This document shows positions 26,549-36,296 of a stretch of DNA of 64,000 bases, one piece after another. The number at the start of each line of letters is the position of its first letter. The first letter of the stretch is position 1. A program made the position numbers and the translations under genes. Below the pieces are notes generated by a model. That model was not told the origin of the DNA, ran no database searches, and worked only from the letters and a program-made list of their open reading frames with translations. Origin of the DNA: Wenzhouxiangella sp. XN24 (GTDB lineage: Bacteria > Pseudomonadota > Gammaproteobacteria > Steroidobacterales > XN24); assembly GCF_011064545.1 (NCBI RefSeq), contig NZ_JAAMFG010000017.1:184421-248420 (forward strand), written 5' to 3'.

Positions 26549-27928
26549 TCAATGCCAGAAGACCGCGCGACCACCGCCCGCCGCCTTGGCCTGGTAGAGC
26601 GCCCGGTCCGCGGCGGCGATGACCTCGTGAAGTGGCTGATCATACCCTGTCCGGATCGCCGCTCCGATGCTCGCGCTGATCTGCAGCGTCTCGTCGCGTA
26701 TCACCACCGGCGCTTCTATGGCCGCGATGACCTTCTCTGCCATCGCCAGCACCGACGACGGCCCGTCGACCGTCGACTGGACGAGGGCAAACTCATCGCC
26801 CCCGAGGCGCACCACGAGGTCCTCCTCGCGGACCGTGCCCTGCAGGCGCTTGCCGATGATCCGCAGGAGCTCATCGCCCGCGAGGTGGCCATGCGCGTCG
26901 TTGACCGGCTTGAACCCGTCGAGGTCGATGTAATGAAATGCCACCGGGCCGGCTCCGGGCGCGTCCCGGGGAGCGTCGAGGAACGAGTGCAGGCGATGGC
27001 GGTTCGGCAATCCCGTCAGCGGGTCGGTTTCGGCGCGGTGCCGCAACACGTCCATATCGACCTGATGCGAGCAATCCTGCAAGGTCGCCACGGCCACGAA
27101 TCCGCGGCCCAGTTCGCGCCGGCGGTACTTGCTGCGCAACTCGGCCGTGAAGTCACCGCCCGGTCTCCGGCATCGGATCTTTGCCTCGCGGCGCGTCTCG
27201 CCCGGTTCGCCGAGCAGCCAGCGGACGTTCTGATGATCCTCCGGAGCGATGAAGGCCAGCAGCTCTTCCAGGCGGGCAGGCAGCGGTTCCATCGCACCCA
27301 TGCGGAAAACCGTCGCGAACATGGAATCGCAAGCCAGTTGATCGAGATCGCAGTCGTACTGGAGGCCGCAGAACAGGTTGACGTTCTCCATCTCGACGAA
27401 CTGGCGTTCGATACTGAGCAGCCGGCGGACCATGCGGCGCTGACGAACCACGGACCACGCACGACGCGCGACGATATCCAGCAGGTGCGTGTCGAACTCG
27501 TCGTAGGGCCCGGCTTTGTTGCCGACCCCGATCAGCATGCGCACGCGCCCCTGGTCCACGACCGGCACGGCGAGGTGGCGTGACAGCGGCACGTGACCCG
27601 CCGGCAGTCCCCGGCGTCCGGCCTCGCCGGAATAATCGTTGTGGATACAGGGCAGGCCCGTACGAGCCGCGTCGCCCCAGATTCCCGCCGCGGCGAGGGG
27701 GTAATGGCGGTCGTAAGTCGCCTGGCAATGCCTGAGGGTCGCTTCGGACCAGGTGACGAGTTCGATCGTCTCCTGGTCGTCGTTGAGAAAATGCAGATAG
27801 GCGATGGCGCTGTCGGTCGCCGACTGCGCAAGCTCCACGGCCATGTTCACGAGGTCGTCCTCGGAGACATCGGTGGTCAACGTCTCGAGTCCGTCCAGGG
27901 TGGAATACAGCCGTTCCTGCGAAAGCAT
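26549..27928 (-). CDS. GAF-GGDEF diguanylate cyclase
   Basis: The 459-residue protein has an N-terminal GAF-type sensor (about 20-180; GLPCIHNDYSGEAG and HLAVPVVD), a PAS-like region and a C-terminal GGDEF domain. The active-site loop is intact GGDEF, and REED lies exactly five residues upstream, the inhibitory RxxD site. Together these indicate an active, product-inhibited c-di-GMP synthase. No signal peptide or membrane helix is seen, so it is cytoplasmic. The ATG at 27928 starts before the GAF helix; a longer start at 28003 is possible. Confidence 0.9.
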   Translation of the reverse strand: MLSQERLYSTLDGLETLTTDVSEDDLVNMAVELAQSATDSAIAYLHFLNDDQETIELVTWSEATLRHCQATYDRHYPLAAAGIWGDAARTGLPCIHNDYSGEAGRRGLPAGHVPLSRHLAVPVVDQGRVRMLIGVGNKAGPYDEFDTHLLDIVARRAWSVVRQRRMVRRLLSIERQFVEMENVNLFCGLQYDCDLDQLACDSMFATVFRMGAMEPLPARLEELLAFIAPEDHQNVRWLLGEPGETRREAKIRCRRPGGDFTAELRSKYRRRELGRGFVAVATLQDCSHQVDMDVLRHRAETDPLTGLPNRHRLHSFLDAPRDAPGAGPVAFHYIDLDGFKPVNDAHGHLAGDELLRIIGKRLQGTVREEDLVVRLGGDEFALVQSTVDGPSSVLAMAEKVIAAIEAPVVIRDETLQISASIGAAIRTGYDQPLHEVIAAADRALYQAKAAGGGRAVFWH

Positions 27929-28004
27929 TTCCGTCCACCGTGACACCAGCGGGCATGGCTCACTCAACCCGAGTATAGATGCTCCGTGAGATACCGGCGC
28001 CATT

Positions 28005-28036
28005 AAAAAAACGGCGCCGCAGTTTCCTGCGACGCC
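28005..28036 (-). terminator. Rho-independent terminator
   Basis: On the minus strand a ten-pair stem (GGCGTCGCAG with CTGCGGCGCC, one G-U pair) closes a GAAA tetraloop and is followed directly by seven T residues. It is 75 bases after the stop of the beta-helix lipoprotein gene and ends that transcript; it lies just outside the GGDEF gene start in the same direction, separating the two. Confidence 0.9.
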
Positions 28037-28111
28037 GCTCCAGGCTATTTTGGTGGTGGTCGCCCGGCGCCGCACCTTCCGTGGCGCGGGTCGGGCGTGT
28101 AACCGTCAGCC

Positions 28112-30004
28112 TTACTCCTGCTTGTAGTTCGGTCCGGCGACGCAATCCACGATGGAATTGCGGAAGATCAGGTGCGGGCCCGGGTCGTTCGGGGCCGTGC
28201 CACCCGCTTCGTCGGCGCGCGCAAAGGTGTCATCGTCGTTGAAGTTGATGCAACCGCTGTACTCGCCCGTGACGATCGAGTTGTGCACCTGCCCGCGCTT
28301 GCCCTCGCGGAACCGGATACCCTCATCACCCGAAGCCGGATTGTTCGACGCGCGGTTGATGGGGCCGAGGATCGTCACGTTGGCCAGCAGCTCGAAGGTG
28401 AACGGCTCCAGCGCGAAGCGGCCATCGGCCTCGATCCCGTTGTTGCCGCGGGGGGCGCCCTCCTGGATGATCAGCACGTTCTGCGCACCGCCCGTCCAGC
28501 CGGAATCGTAATCGAGGCTGTCGTCGCCGTTGCCGGTGAGCACCAGGTAACGGATGAAGGCATTGCCGCCGAAGAACTCGATGCCGTCGTCGAAGCCGCG
28601 GTGGATCTGCACGTACTGCAGCTCGGTGTTGCGGCCCACGCCGAACAGGGTGAAGCCGTTCAGCTCGTTGCCCTGCCCGTCGAGGTCGTTGCCGGCGTGG
28701 CGGATGACCAGGAAGTTGACGTTGCCCGAGGAATCCTCGTCGTCGTCGCCACCATAGCTGCCAACACCGCCCTCGGCGAGCACGTTGCAGTTGGCGAAAT
28801 CGCCGCCGCCGCACTGGTTGCTGCGGGCGCGCCCCATGAGCGCGAAGCCGGCCCATTCGCCCTGCTGGCTGCCATCTACGCCGGTCGAAGGATCGCCGTC
28901 GAAGCGATTCGTCAGCTGCGCGCGGGAGGTCATGACCACCGGCGCATCGCGGGTGCCGTTGACTTCGATGGTCGCACCGCGGGTGACGATCAACGCTTCC
29001 TGCGGCTCGCCGTAGATCAGCGTGCCGGCTTCGATCACGAGGTTGACGCTGACGTCATTGGTCGCGTCTTCGTCGTCGCCGGTGCCGACCTTGGTGCCGG
29101 GGAAACCGTCGGCGATGTTGTAGACGTTGTCATTGGTCAACGTGATCGTCGAAGCGTCGGTGTCATAGCGGGCCGCCAACGTACAGACGTCGTAGTCGCC
29201 GCTCGCGGCGCTGCCGGTGAACAGGCCTTCGCCGTCGTCGGCCAGGGCGCCGATCAGGTCGGAGAACGATCCGGCCAGTGTCGTGCCCGTGGGGCAGGTG
29301 CCGTCAGCAACCGGCGCGGAGGTGTTGCCGGCCAGGGCCGTTCCAGGCTCGCCGCCGGCGAAGCCCCAAACGTCGTTGTTGCCGTTGACGCGCACGGTCC
29401 AGTCGCGGGTCCACTGGTCCGCGCGGGCGACGCCGGGCGCCATCGCGCCGATGTAGCTGGTATTGCCGATATAGGACGGCAACGGCAGCGAGGTCGCATC
29501 GGTCGCCGAAGCGGGGGGCCAAACGTCCGGGGCGGAAAAGGCGGCGGACAGGCGGGCCGGCGAGCCGATGGGCATGCCGGTGCTGTCGATGGCGCCACGG
29601 ACGTCCTCGGTATTATTCAAGGGCGTCGTGGCGCTCGCGCCGGCGAAGAAATCGGCGATCGCCCAGGGATCCGACGCGACGGCGGCCGGCGCGGGTGTCG
29701 GGCCGGTAGCGCTGTCGCCGTCGTTCGACGCGACCAGGCCAAGGATCGCGCCGTCCGGAATCGGGTCGTTGGGATTGTCGACCAGGCCGGGCCCGATCGG
29801 CTGGCCACCCACGGTGTCGTCGCCGGGCGTCGGGTCGGGCGTCTCGCCACCGCCGCCACCGGGAACGATCACGGTGATGGGCGGCTGGTTGATGACGATC
29901 GAGGGAGATCCGGGTCCGAAATCGGATCCGTCGTCATCATCACAGCCCGCGATGATCGCGGCGCTGGCCATGATGGCGATAAGGGCGGTGTTCTTTGAAA
30001 ACAT
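28112..30004 (-). CDS. Beta-helix lipoprotein, partner of the TonB-dependent receptor
   Basis: The 630-residue product has a lipobox IIAGC near residue 21, followed by an Asp run (CDDDDG), a proline/glycine-rich linker and a large right-handed beta-helix (repeats such as YVQIHRGFDDGIEFFGG and NVLIIQEG). No hydrolase motif is seen. It is the last gene of the TonB-receptor operon, 84 bases after the receptor gene, with a strong GGAGGA ribosome site and a terminator behind it. The acidic residues right after the Cys could favour inner-membrane retention by the Lol rule or surface export; I cannot decide. The substrate is unknown. Confidence 0.85.
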   Translation of the reverse strand: MFSKNTALIAIMASAAIIAGCDDDDGSDFGPGSPSIVINQPPITVIVPGGGGGETPDPTPGDDTVGGQPIGPGLVDNPNDPIPDGAILGLVASNDGDSATGPTPAPAAVASDPWAIADFFAGASATTPLNNTEDVRGAIDSTGMPIGSPARLSAAFSAPDVWPPASATDATSLPLPSYIGNTSYIGAMAPGVARADQWTRDWTVRVNGNNDVWGFAGGEPGTALAGNTSAPVADGTCPTGTTLAGSFSDLIGALADDGEGLFTGSAASGDYDVCTLAARYDTDASTITLTNDNVYNIADGFPGTKVGTGDDEDATNDVSVNLVIEAGTLIYGEPQEALIVTRGATIEVNGTRDAPVVMTSRAQLTNRFDGDPSTGVDGSQQGEWAGFALMGRARSNQCGGGDFANCNVLAEGGVGSYGGDDDEDSSGNVNFLVIRHAGNDLDGQGNELNGFTLFGVGRNTELQYVQIHRGFDDGIEFFGGNAFIRYLVLTGNGDDSLDYDSGWTGGAQNVLIIQEGAPRGNNGIEADGRFALEPFTFELLANVTILGPINRASNNPASGDEGIRFREGKRGQVHNSIVTGEYSGCINFNDDDTFARADEAGGTAPNDPGPHLIFRNSIVDCVAGPNYKQE

Positions 30005-30088
30005 ATCGGAGATTCCTCCAGCTGTGGGCGCGTCGAAGATAAGTGGTGGTTGTTGCGGTGGTATTACGAAAGAGTCGACCGGACCGGG

Positions 30089-33000
30089 CTAGAACCGGTA
30101 GTCCAGGGACAGCGAATAAGTCCGGCCGGTGCGGTAGCTGCGCTGTATCGTGTTGCCCTGCTGGACCTCGATCTTGCTGTCGAGCAGGTTGCGGAACTTA
30201 ACGCCGAGCATCCAGTTGTCGAAAAACGCCTGGCGATAGTTGAAATCGAGCTGCGTCGCCGTCTGTTCCTCGGCGTCGGGGACACCGTTGATCCCCGCCT
30301 CGCTGATGCGCTCACCGAAGGCGTTGACCAGCAGCACCGCGTCGATTTCCCGCTCCGGGTTGCTGTAACCGAAAGTCACGTTGCCGACCCAGGGCGACTG
30401 CCCCTGGAGGCGGCGCTTGCTGTTGGTGCTGACCCCGAGATCGGACGCGCTGACCTCGACCTCGGACTCGATCAACGCCAGGTTGCCGGCGATGTACATG
30501 TTCGAGAAGAACGGCGTGTTGGGGGCCAGGCTGGCGAAGTTGTAGCGGGCATCCATCTCCACGCCGTAGAGCTCCGCGCCGTCGGCGTTGGCGAAGGAAC
30601 GCACACCGCGATCGTCGGAGCCACCACCGATGGTCACGACCTCGATAGGATCGGTGAAATCCTTGTAGAACGCCGCGATGGTGAAGCCTTCGTCGTTCGA
30701 CCAGTAACGCTCGTAACGGAGGTCGAAATTCAGGATCTCGGCCTGGTCGAGATTCGGATTGCCGACGGCCTCGAAACGGGTCTCGGGATCGCGGAAGGGC
30801 GCCGGCGAAAGTTCACGGAACTGCGGGCGATTGAGCGTCTTGCTGGCAGCCATGCGCAGCTGGCTCTCATCGTTGAGGAACCATGTCAGGTTGACGGCCG
30901 GCAGCACGTCCGTTTCGTCGATCCGCCCCTCGCTGACCGCGCCCTGGGTGGTCAGGGAGCTCGTCGTCACCGACAGGTCCGAGGCTTCGATGCGGGCACC
31001 GGCCTGGAGGCGATAGGCGCTGCCGATGTAAAAGTCACCCATGAGGTAAGTCGACAGGATGTCGTGCTCGCCCTGGTAGTTGTCGGCGTTGGCCCCGCCG
31101 GCGGCCGCGGTGCTGGCATTCACCAGCTGGAAGCCGTCGGGTCCGATGCGTTCCGGGATCAGGATCATTTCGGGCGAGGGGAAGGCGAACGTCTCGAAGA
31201 AGAACGGATCGTTCGCTCCTGCGCCCGGCGCCAGGGCGAAGCGCCAGCGGACGATTTCGTAGTCCCGCTCGCGTTGCACGGCGCCGACGCCGACCTTCCA
31301 TTCGCCGGTCCAGTTCGAAAACAACTCGGCCGGGAAGGCGAGATTGAGACCCGCATCGAGGGTGTCTTCGTCCAGGAATTCCCAGCTCCACACCGGAGGC
31401 AGGCCGGCTTCGCCCGGCCCGGTCGCCAACCGGTAGACTTCATCGCTGCCGGCGGGACGGGAGTAGGTGTATTCGCGGGTACCGGGCTCGTCACGCTCGG
31501 CATTCGAGAGCGACACCTGCCAGTCCGCGGCGAAGCCGCCGAGCCAGTCCAGCTCGTGTGAGCCGCTGAGCTGGTTGGACAACAGCTGGGATTCCGACCA
31601 TTCCAGCGTCAGGCTGCGGAAATCCCGCGAATCGCTGACGTTGAATCCCTGCTCGAAGAACGTCCCGTCTACGGAGATTCGTGACAACAGCGACAGCAGG
31701 TTGATGGTGTTCCGGGGATCCAGTTCGGCGGTCGCGCCGAGCATGGCACCGGTGGTGACGGTGTTCTCCGTGCGCTGCAGCTCCGAGTCCTCGCCGAACA
31801 ATCCGCCGGAGGTGATGTTGGTGAAGCTGGCGCGGGACTCGCGCCGGAAGCGCCACTTGTTGTCGTATTGCAATGCGATTCGTGCGCCGACCGGCACATC
31901 ACCGAGATCCGCCCGGCCTCCGAGAGAGGCGGCGAAGCCGAAATCCGGATCGAGCTCCGAACCCATGATGTTGTAGTTGTTCGGCAGCGACTCGGCCACC
32001 TGCTCGTTCTGCGCCGGCGTCAGTGCGCTGAGCGGCGTGCGGCCGCTGTTGGTCAACGTCGCGGCGACATTCGGGATATCCCGTGTGCCGTCGTCGTAAC
32101 CGAGATCGTCACGATCGCCGCCCTGGTAGATCAGGCCACGCTCGGTGGTGGATCGGGTGTTGTAGCCGACGCTGGCCGACAGGCTTCCCTCGACCTCTTC
32201 CGGGACGCCACGCGTCTCGATGCGAATGGCGCCGGCCGAGAAATCGGCGGGCAGGTCGGGCGTGTAGGTCTTCTGCACGGAGATCCCGCCGATCAGGTCG
32301 GTCGGAAAAATATCCAGGCCGATGGCGCGTCGCGACGGGTCCGGGCTGGGAATCTCTGCGCCGTTCAGCAAGGTGGTCGAGAAACGGTCATTGAGACCGC
32401 GCACGACGGGAAGATCCTTCTGGATGGTCACACCCGTGACGCGTTGCAGGGCATCCGCAGCCGTCGAATCGCCCGCCAGGGAAATCTCCTTCGCGGTGAT
32501 CACGTCGAGCACGGACTCGGCACTGCGCTCGTTGGCGATGGCCGTGTCCGGGATATAACGACCCGTGACCACCAGTTCCTCGATGCCGCCGTCGGCGGTC
32601 GCGGCAGAGCGAAGGACGATATCGAGCGATCCCTCCACGCTGGCGAGGGCGCGCACGCCCGGCAAGGTCAGGGCGGGATACTCCGGATGGTCGATGCTCA
32701 GGTCGAACACACCGCGCGCCATCTGCAGGCTGAAGCTGCCGTCGTCCGCGGTCAGCGCCTCGGCCTGCTGGCCCGGCACACTGACGGTGGCGCCGCCGAG
32801 CGGGTTCCCCGAAGGATCGTAAACGGTTCCGCCGACAGTCGCGACACCTTCTGCTCCCTCGAACTGGCGCAGCTGCACACGGGGTTCGCGGCCGATCCCA
32901 AGTAGCGTGACGGAGATCTCCGCGGACTGGCGTGCGGACAGATCGAACGGGACGGTTGCGACGACGCGTCCGGATCGGGAGAACGTGAACTCGTGAGCGC

Positions 33001-33193
33001 CTGCGCCGACGACGAGATCGAGCGCGCCCAGCTCGTCGGTCTCGCCCAGCCGCTCGCCATCCAGCTCGACGGTCACGCCTTCGGCAGGGAGACCGCGGTC
33101 GAAAACGAAAACAGCCACGTCGCCGGGACCATACTGCGCTGCGAAGCCGATGCTCGAAAACGCAAGGAGCCAGACTGCTACGAATACCCGCAT
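30089..33193 (-). CDS. TonB-dependent outer-membrane receptor
   Basis: This 1034-residue receptor has a signal peptide, two N-terminal beta-sandwich domains (about 20-105 and 115-195, the second with the carboxypeptidase-regulatory-like GGTVYDPSGNPLGGATV), a TonB box-like EELVVTG, a plug (about 215-335) and a 22-strand barrel ending in SLSLDYRF with a C-terminal Phe. It would take up a specific ligand with energy from the TonB complex encoded upstream. The ATG at 33193 starts the signal peptide. The beta-helix lipoprotein gene follows. Ligand cannot be predicted. Confidence 0.93.
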   Translation of the reverse strand: MRVFVAVWLLAFSSIGFAAQYGPGDVAVFVFDRGLPAEGVTVELDGERLGETDELGALDLVVGAGAHEFTFSRSGRVVATVPFDLSARQSAEISVTLLGIGREPRVQLRQFEGAEGVATVGGTVYDPSGNPLGGATVSVPGQQAEALTADDGSFSLQMARGVFDLSIDHPEYPALTLPGVRALASVEGSLDIVLRSAATADGGIEELVVTGRYIPDTAIANERSAESVLDVITAKEISLAGDSTAADALQRVTGVTIQKDLPVVRGLNDRFSTTLLNGAEIPSPDPSRRAIGLDIFPTDLIGGISVQKTYTPDLPADFSAGAIRIETRGVPEEVEGSLSASVGYNTRSTTERGLIYQGGDRDDLGYDDGTRDIPNVAATLTNSGRTPLSALTPAQNEQVAESLPNNYNIMGSELDPDFGFAASLGGRADLGDVPVGARIALQYDNKWRFRRESRASFTNITSGGLFGEDSELQRTENTVTTGAMLGATAELDPRNTINLLSLLSRISVDGTFFEQGFNVSDSRDFRSLTLEWSESQLLSNQLSGSHELDWLGGFAADWQVSLSNAERDEPGTREYTYSRPAGSDEVYRLATGPGEAGLPPVWSWEFLDEDTLDAGLNLAFPAELFSNWTGEWKVGVGAVQRERDYEIVRWRFALAPGAGANDPFFFETFAFPSPEMILIPERIGPDGFQLVNASTAAAGGANADNYQGEHDILSTYLMGDFYIGSAYRLQAGARIEASDLSVTTSSLTTQGAVSEGRIDETDVLPAVNLTWFLNDESQLRMAASKTLNRPQFRELSPAPFRDPETRFEAVGNPNLDQAEILNFDLRYERYWSNDEGFTIAAFYKDFTDPIEVVTIGGGSDDRGVRSFANADGAELYGVEMDARYNFASLAPNTPFFSNMYIAGNLALIESEVEVSASDLGVSTNSKRRLQGQSPWVGNVTFGYSNPEREIDAVLLVNAFGERISEAGINGVPDAEEQTATQLDFNYRQAFFDNWMLGVKFRNLLDSKIEVQQGNTIQRSYRTGRTYSLSLDYRF

Positions 33194-33373
33194 GATTAAA
33201 GATCCCCCGGGGGCGGTGAACACTAGAATTTGCTGGCGCGATGGTCTGGACGACCCGCACCGAACGGTCGATTGGCGCGCAGTCTAGGGGGGATTTATGA
33301 AGCTGCTGTTACAGCCGGATGTCGAATTGGAGTAGCGCCACATGCCGTTGCTGCAGTGCGCGCTGCAAGAACG

Positions 33374-34708
33374 TCACCGCGCGCGCGCGAGCTGTTCCTT
33401 GCGCGCCTGCTCCCGGTCGATGTACTCGATCCATTGCCGCGCGCTCGGCGCGTTGCGCTCGAAACCGGTCGCGGCGCGGAAGCTCCGGCGGGCCTGGTCG
33501 AGACGATCCAGGTTGAATTGCGCCATGCCCATCAGCATGTGCGTTTCGCCTTTTGCTTCGACGTTTTTTTCCAGTGCGGTTTCGGCAGCTTCCAGCGCGT
33601 TTTGCCACTGCGAAAGCCCCGCGTATTGCTGCGCGAGGCGCAGGTAGAGCTCCGGATCGTCTGAACTGGCTGCCGCCGCTCTGAGGGCCTCGATGGCGTT
33701 ATCACTTTCCTGCGCGAGCATCCAGGCCTGCGACAACAACCGCAGGTTCCGTGCCTTTTTCTCGATGCGGCCGTTCTCCATGCCGTCCTCCAGCACCCGC
33801 GCCGCCTTGTAGGGCACGTCCTGCTGGAGATAGAGCTGGGCGAGCAGCACGAGCTCCCGCTCCTGGGTCAGGAGGCCCTGCTCGTTGGCGATCTCGTAGG
33901 CGACGAGCTGTTTCTTCTCCTGGTCCGTCTGACCGTACATGGCGGCCAGCTGGACCCAGTATTCCTTCCGCGGGTAGTCCGTCAGCAGCGCCTCGAGGGC
34001 CTCCACCACGCGACCGTAGTGGCCCAGCTCGAAATTCAGCGCCCGCGACATGAGCCACCAGTTCTCCTTGATGGGCCGGCCCTGTTCGCGGGCGAGCTTC
34101 ATCGCGGTGTTGAGCGGGCGCAGCGCTTTTTCGTGCTCGCCCTGCTGGTAGTAGGCCTGTGACAACAGCACATAGGCGTCCGGACCCGCATCGGGAACCA
34201 GCCGGAACCAGCGCTCCAGGTAAGCCGCGGCGCCCTCGTAATCCTCGGTCACGAGCGACAGCTGCGCGATGCCGTAGAGCGTGCTGATCTCCAGCGCCTC
34301 GGGGATGTCGGGCTGCGCCAGCAGCTTGCGGTAGGCCTCGACGCTCTTGTCGTACTGGTCCTGGGAGTAATAGATGAAGGCGTAGAAATTGTAGAGCTGG
34401 GCCAGCTCGTAGCTGTTGAGATCCTTGCGCTGCTGCACACGATCCAGCAGGCGGATCGCCTCCGTCGCGTCACCGTTGTCGGCCGCCGTCTGCGCCGCGC
34501 TCAGTTCGCGATAGACGCTCTCGCGCATGGCGGGCGTGGCCCGTGACTCGCGCTTCTGTGCGCCGGGCTGCTGCGCCTCGACCGCGGGCGCCCAGGACAG
34601 TCCCGCGCCGAACGTCGCAGCAATCACGAGCGCCAGCACATGCGCCCCAGTCCGCGTCCGTTCTCGCGTGCCCGCCAGGATGCCGGAAAGGTTGCTGGTC
34701 ATGCTCAT
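33374..34708 (-). CDS. TPR protein of the TonB2-type system
   Basis: The 444-residue product has a signal peptide ending near VEAQQ and then many tetratricopeptide repeats (LYNFYAFIYYSQDQYDKSVEAY and LSQAYYQQGEHEKAL are clear). It is in the position where TonB2/TtpC operons of Vibrio and Shewanella carry a TPR gene, and it overlaps the tonB stop as ATGA. It probably acts as a periplasmic scaffold for the transport complex; this is inferred. Confidence 0.88.
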   Translation of the reverse strand: MSMTSNLSGILAGTRERTRTGAHVLALVIAATFGAGLSWAPAVEAQQPGAQKRESRATPAMRESVYRELSAAQTAADNGDATEAIRLLDRVQQRKDLNSYELAQLYNFYAFIYYSQDQYDKSVEAYRKLLAQPDIPEALEISTLYGIAQLSLVTEDYEGAAAYLERWFRLVPDAGPDAYVLLSQAYYQQGEHEKALRPLNTAMKLAREQGRPIKENWWLMSRALNFELGHYGRVVEALEALLTDYPRKEYWVQLAAMYGQTDQEKKQLVAYEIANEQGLLTQERELVLLAQLYLQQDVPYKAARVLEDGMENGRIEKKARNLRLLSQAWMLAQESDNAIEALRAAAASSDDPELYLRLAQQYAGLSQWQNALEAAETALEKNVEAKGETHMLMGMAQFNLDRLDQARRSFRAATGFERNAPSARQWIEYIDREQARKEQLARAR

Positions 34709-35310
34709 TGCTCGATCTTGAATACGATGCGGTTCTGGACGCCGGCCACTTCGATGGCCTCGCCGTCCACGACGCGCGGCTTGTACTTGAATTTCAGGGC
34801 CGCGTCCCGTGCCGCCGTATCGAACATCCCGGGCGGCTCCGCCTGCACGACGCGAACATCGCGGACGGTACCCGCCGTGGTGACCGTGAATTCCACCACC
34901 ACCCAGCCCTCGATGCCGCGCGACAGGGCACGCTGCGGATAGACGGGCGCCACCTTGACGATGGGCAGGTAATCGCCATCACCACCCCCGAGTCCGATGC
35001 CGCCGAGCTGCACGTCGGTGCTCATGGGGGCGGCACCGATGCTGATGCTGTCCGAGAGCGGATCGATCGCATCGGTGCGCGGTTGCGGCTGGTCCGGAGG
35101 GGGCGCCGTCGGCTCGGGCGGTCGCTCGGGCTTGCGATCCTTGCGTTCGACGATCTCCTCGCGCTGGGCCTGCACGAAATCCACGAAATGCCTGACGCTC
35201 GAATCGTCCAGGTCGCGATTTCCCATGGTGATCAGCGCCTGCATGGCAAACACCAGCAGGAAGGTGATCAACAGTCCCCCGGGGATCGCGATGGCATAGC
35301 GCGACAGCAT
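34705..35310 (-). CDS. tonB: Energy transducer TonB (TonB2-type)
   Basis: The 201-residue protein has an N-terminal membrane helix (about 8-28), a short proline-rich linker with PEPTAPPPDQPQP and a C-terminal TonB domain containing PVYPQRALSRGIEGWVVVEF. It is shorter than classical TonB, as TonB2 proteins are. It contacts the TonB box of the receptor next door. Spacing to exbD is nine bases. Confidence 0.92.
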   Translation of the reverse strand: MLSRYAIAIPGGLLITFLLVFAMQALITMGNRDLDDSSVRHFVDFVQAQREEIVERKDRKPERPPEPTAPPPDQPQPRTDAIDPLSDSISIGAAPMSTDVQLGGIGLGGGDGDYLPIVKVAPVYPQRALSRGIEGWVVVEFTVTTAGTVRDVRVVQAEPPGMFDTAARDAALKFKYKPRVVDGEAIEVAGVQNRIVFKIEQ

Positions 35311-35319
35311 GGTGCCCGC

Positions 35320-35736
35320 CTACTCCCCGCTCGTCGGTGCGGCGATCGCGACATCATAGACACCGGCCATTCGTGCCGAGTCCATGACGCCGACCAGGAT
35401 CTCGGTGCGCGAGTCCTTGTCCGCCTGGATCACCACGGTGCCCTGCGGATTCTCGGCGTGCAGCCGCTCGATGTTGGCGCGCACGGCGCGCGCGTCCACC
35501 ATGCGGCGGTCGATCCAGATCTTGTCGTTGGCATCGATGGCGATGAGGATGTTCGCCTTTTCCTTGGGTACGGAAGTCGAGGCATCCGGCTTGTTCACGT
35601 CGATGCCGGCCTCCTTGACGAAAGAGGCCGTGACGATGAAGAAGATCAGCATGATGAACACCACGTCGAGCATCGGCGTGATGTTGATCTCCTGTTCTTC
35701 TTCGTCGCGGCTGAGGACGCCGAGAGGCTGACGCAT
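35320..35736 (-). CDS. exbD: Biopolymer transporter ExbD
   Basis: The 138-residue product has the ExbD layout: a short cytoplasmic N-terminus, one membrane helix at about 24-41 with INITPMLDVVFIMLIFF containing the proton-relevant Asp, and a periplasmic domain. The ATG at 35736 is chosen by family alignment, as the frame runs on upstream. It lies between exbB and tonB with 13 and 9 bases. Confidence 0.94.
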   Translation of the reverse strand: MRQPLGVLSRDEEEQEINITPMLDVVFIMLIFFIVTASFVKEAGIDVNKPDASTSVPKEKANILIAIDANDKIWIDRRMVDARAVRANIERLHAENPQGTVVIQADKDSRTEILVGVMDSARMAGVYDVAIAAPTSGE

Positions 35737-35749
35737 CTGCAATGACTCC

Positions 35750-36277
35750 CTAGTGATCCATGGTGAGGCTGTCGCGCAGTTTCTCGACCGCGCGATCCGC
35801 CTTTCTTGACAACATGATGCCGGCGAAGACGCCGGACAGCGCGCCGACCATGCCCGCCATGGTGGGCACCGTGGCCATCGCCACGCCCGACGCCATGGAG
35901 CGCGCATTGCCGGTGCCCGAGACGGCCATGACCTCGAAGACCGCGATCATCCCGGTGACCGTGCCGAGCAGGCCCAGCAGGGGACACAGCGCGACCATCG
36001 TCTTGATGAGCGGGATACCTGCATTCGCCTGCAGCTTGAAACGCGACACCAGCGCGTCGCGCACCTGCTTGGCGTTCCAGGACTGCCGCTCGGGCCGCGT
36101 CTCCCAGCGCTGGCGCACGGCCTGTTCCAGGCGGCGACGCTGGCGGCTGAAGAAAATGATCCGCTCGAGAATCAACACCCACATGGCGAAAATGACCACG
36201 ACGATCAGGTCGAGGACGTCGCCGCCGAGCTCCAGGAAATCCCGGATCGCCGCGTACTGGTCGAAGAGTCCTTGCAT
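35750..36277 (-). CDS. exbB: Proton channel protein ExbB (TolQ/MotA family)
   Basis: The 175-residue protein has three membrane helices (about 18-37, 92-112 and 128-150) with CPLLGLLGTVTGMIAVFEV, the MotA/TolQ/ExbB signature. It forms the proton channel with ExbD and TtpC. It starts 19 bases after the TtpC-type gene. Confidence 0.93.
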   Translation of the reverse strand: MQGLFDQYAAIRDFLELGGDVLDLIVVVIFAMWVLILERIIFFSRQRRRLEQAVRQRWETRPERQSWNAKQVRDALVSRFKLQANAGIPLIKTMVALCPLLGLLGTVTGMIAVFEVMAVSGTGNARSMASGVAMATVPTMAGMVGALSGVFAGIMLSRKADRAVEKLRDSLTMDH

Positions 36278-36296
36278 CTCGGCCGGATTCCGTTAC

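Noticed and set aside
28172..29998. 608-codon plus-strand frame
   Set aside because: Antisense to the beta-helix lipoprotein; Val/Ala/Gly/Arg bias without motifs.
33204..33213. CCCCCGGGGG palindrome at the receptor ribosome site
   Set aside because: It has no loop and cannot fold as a hairpin on one strand; likely chance in GC-rich sequence.
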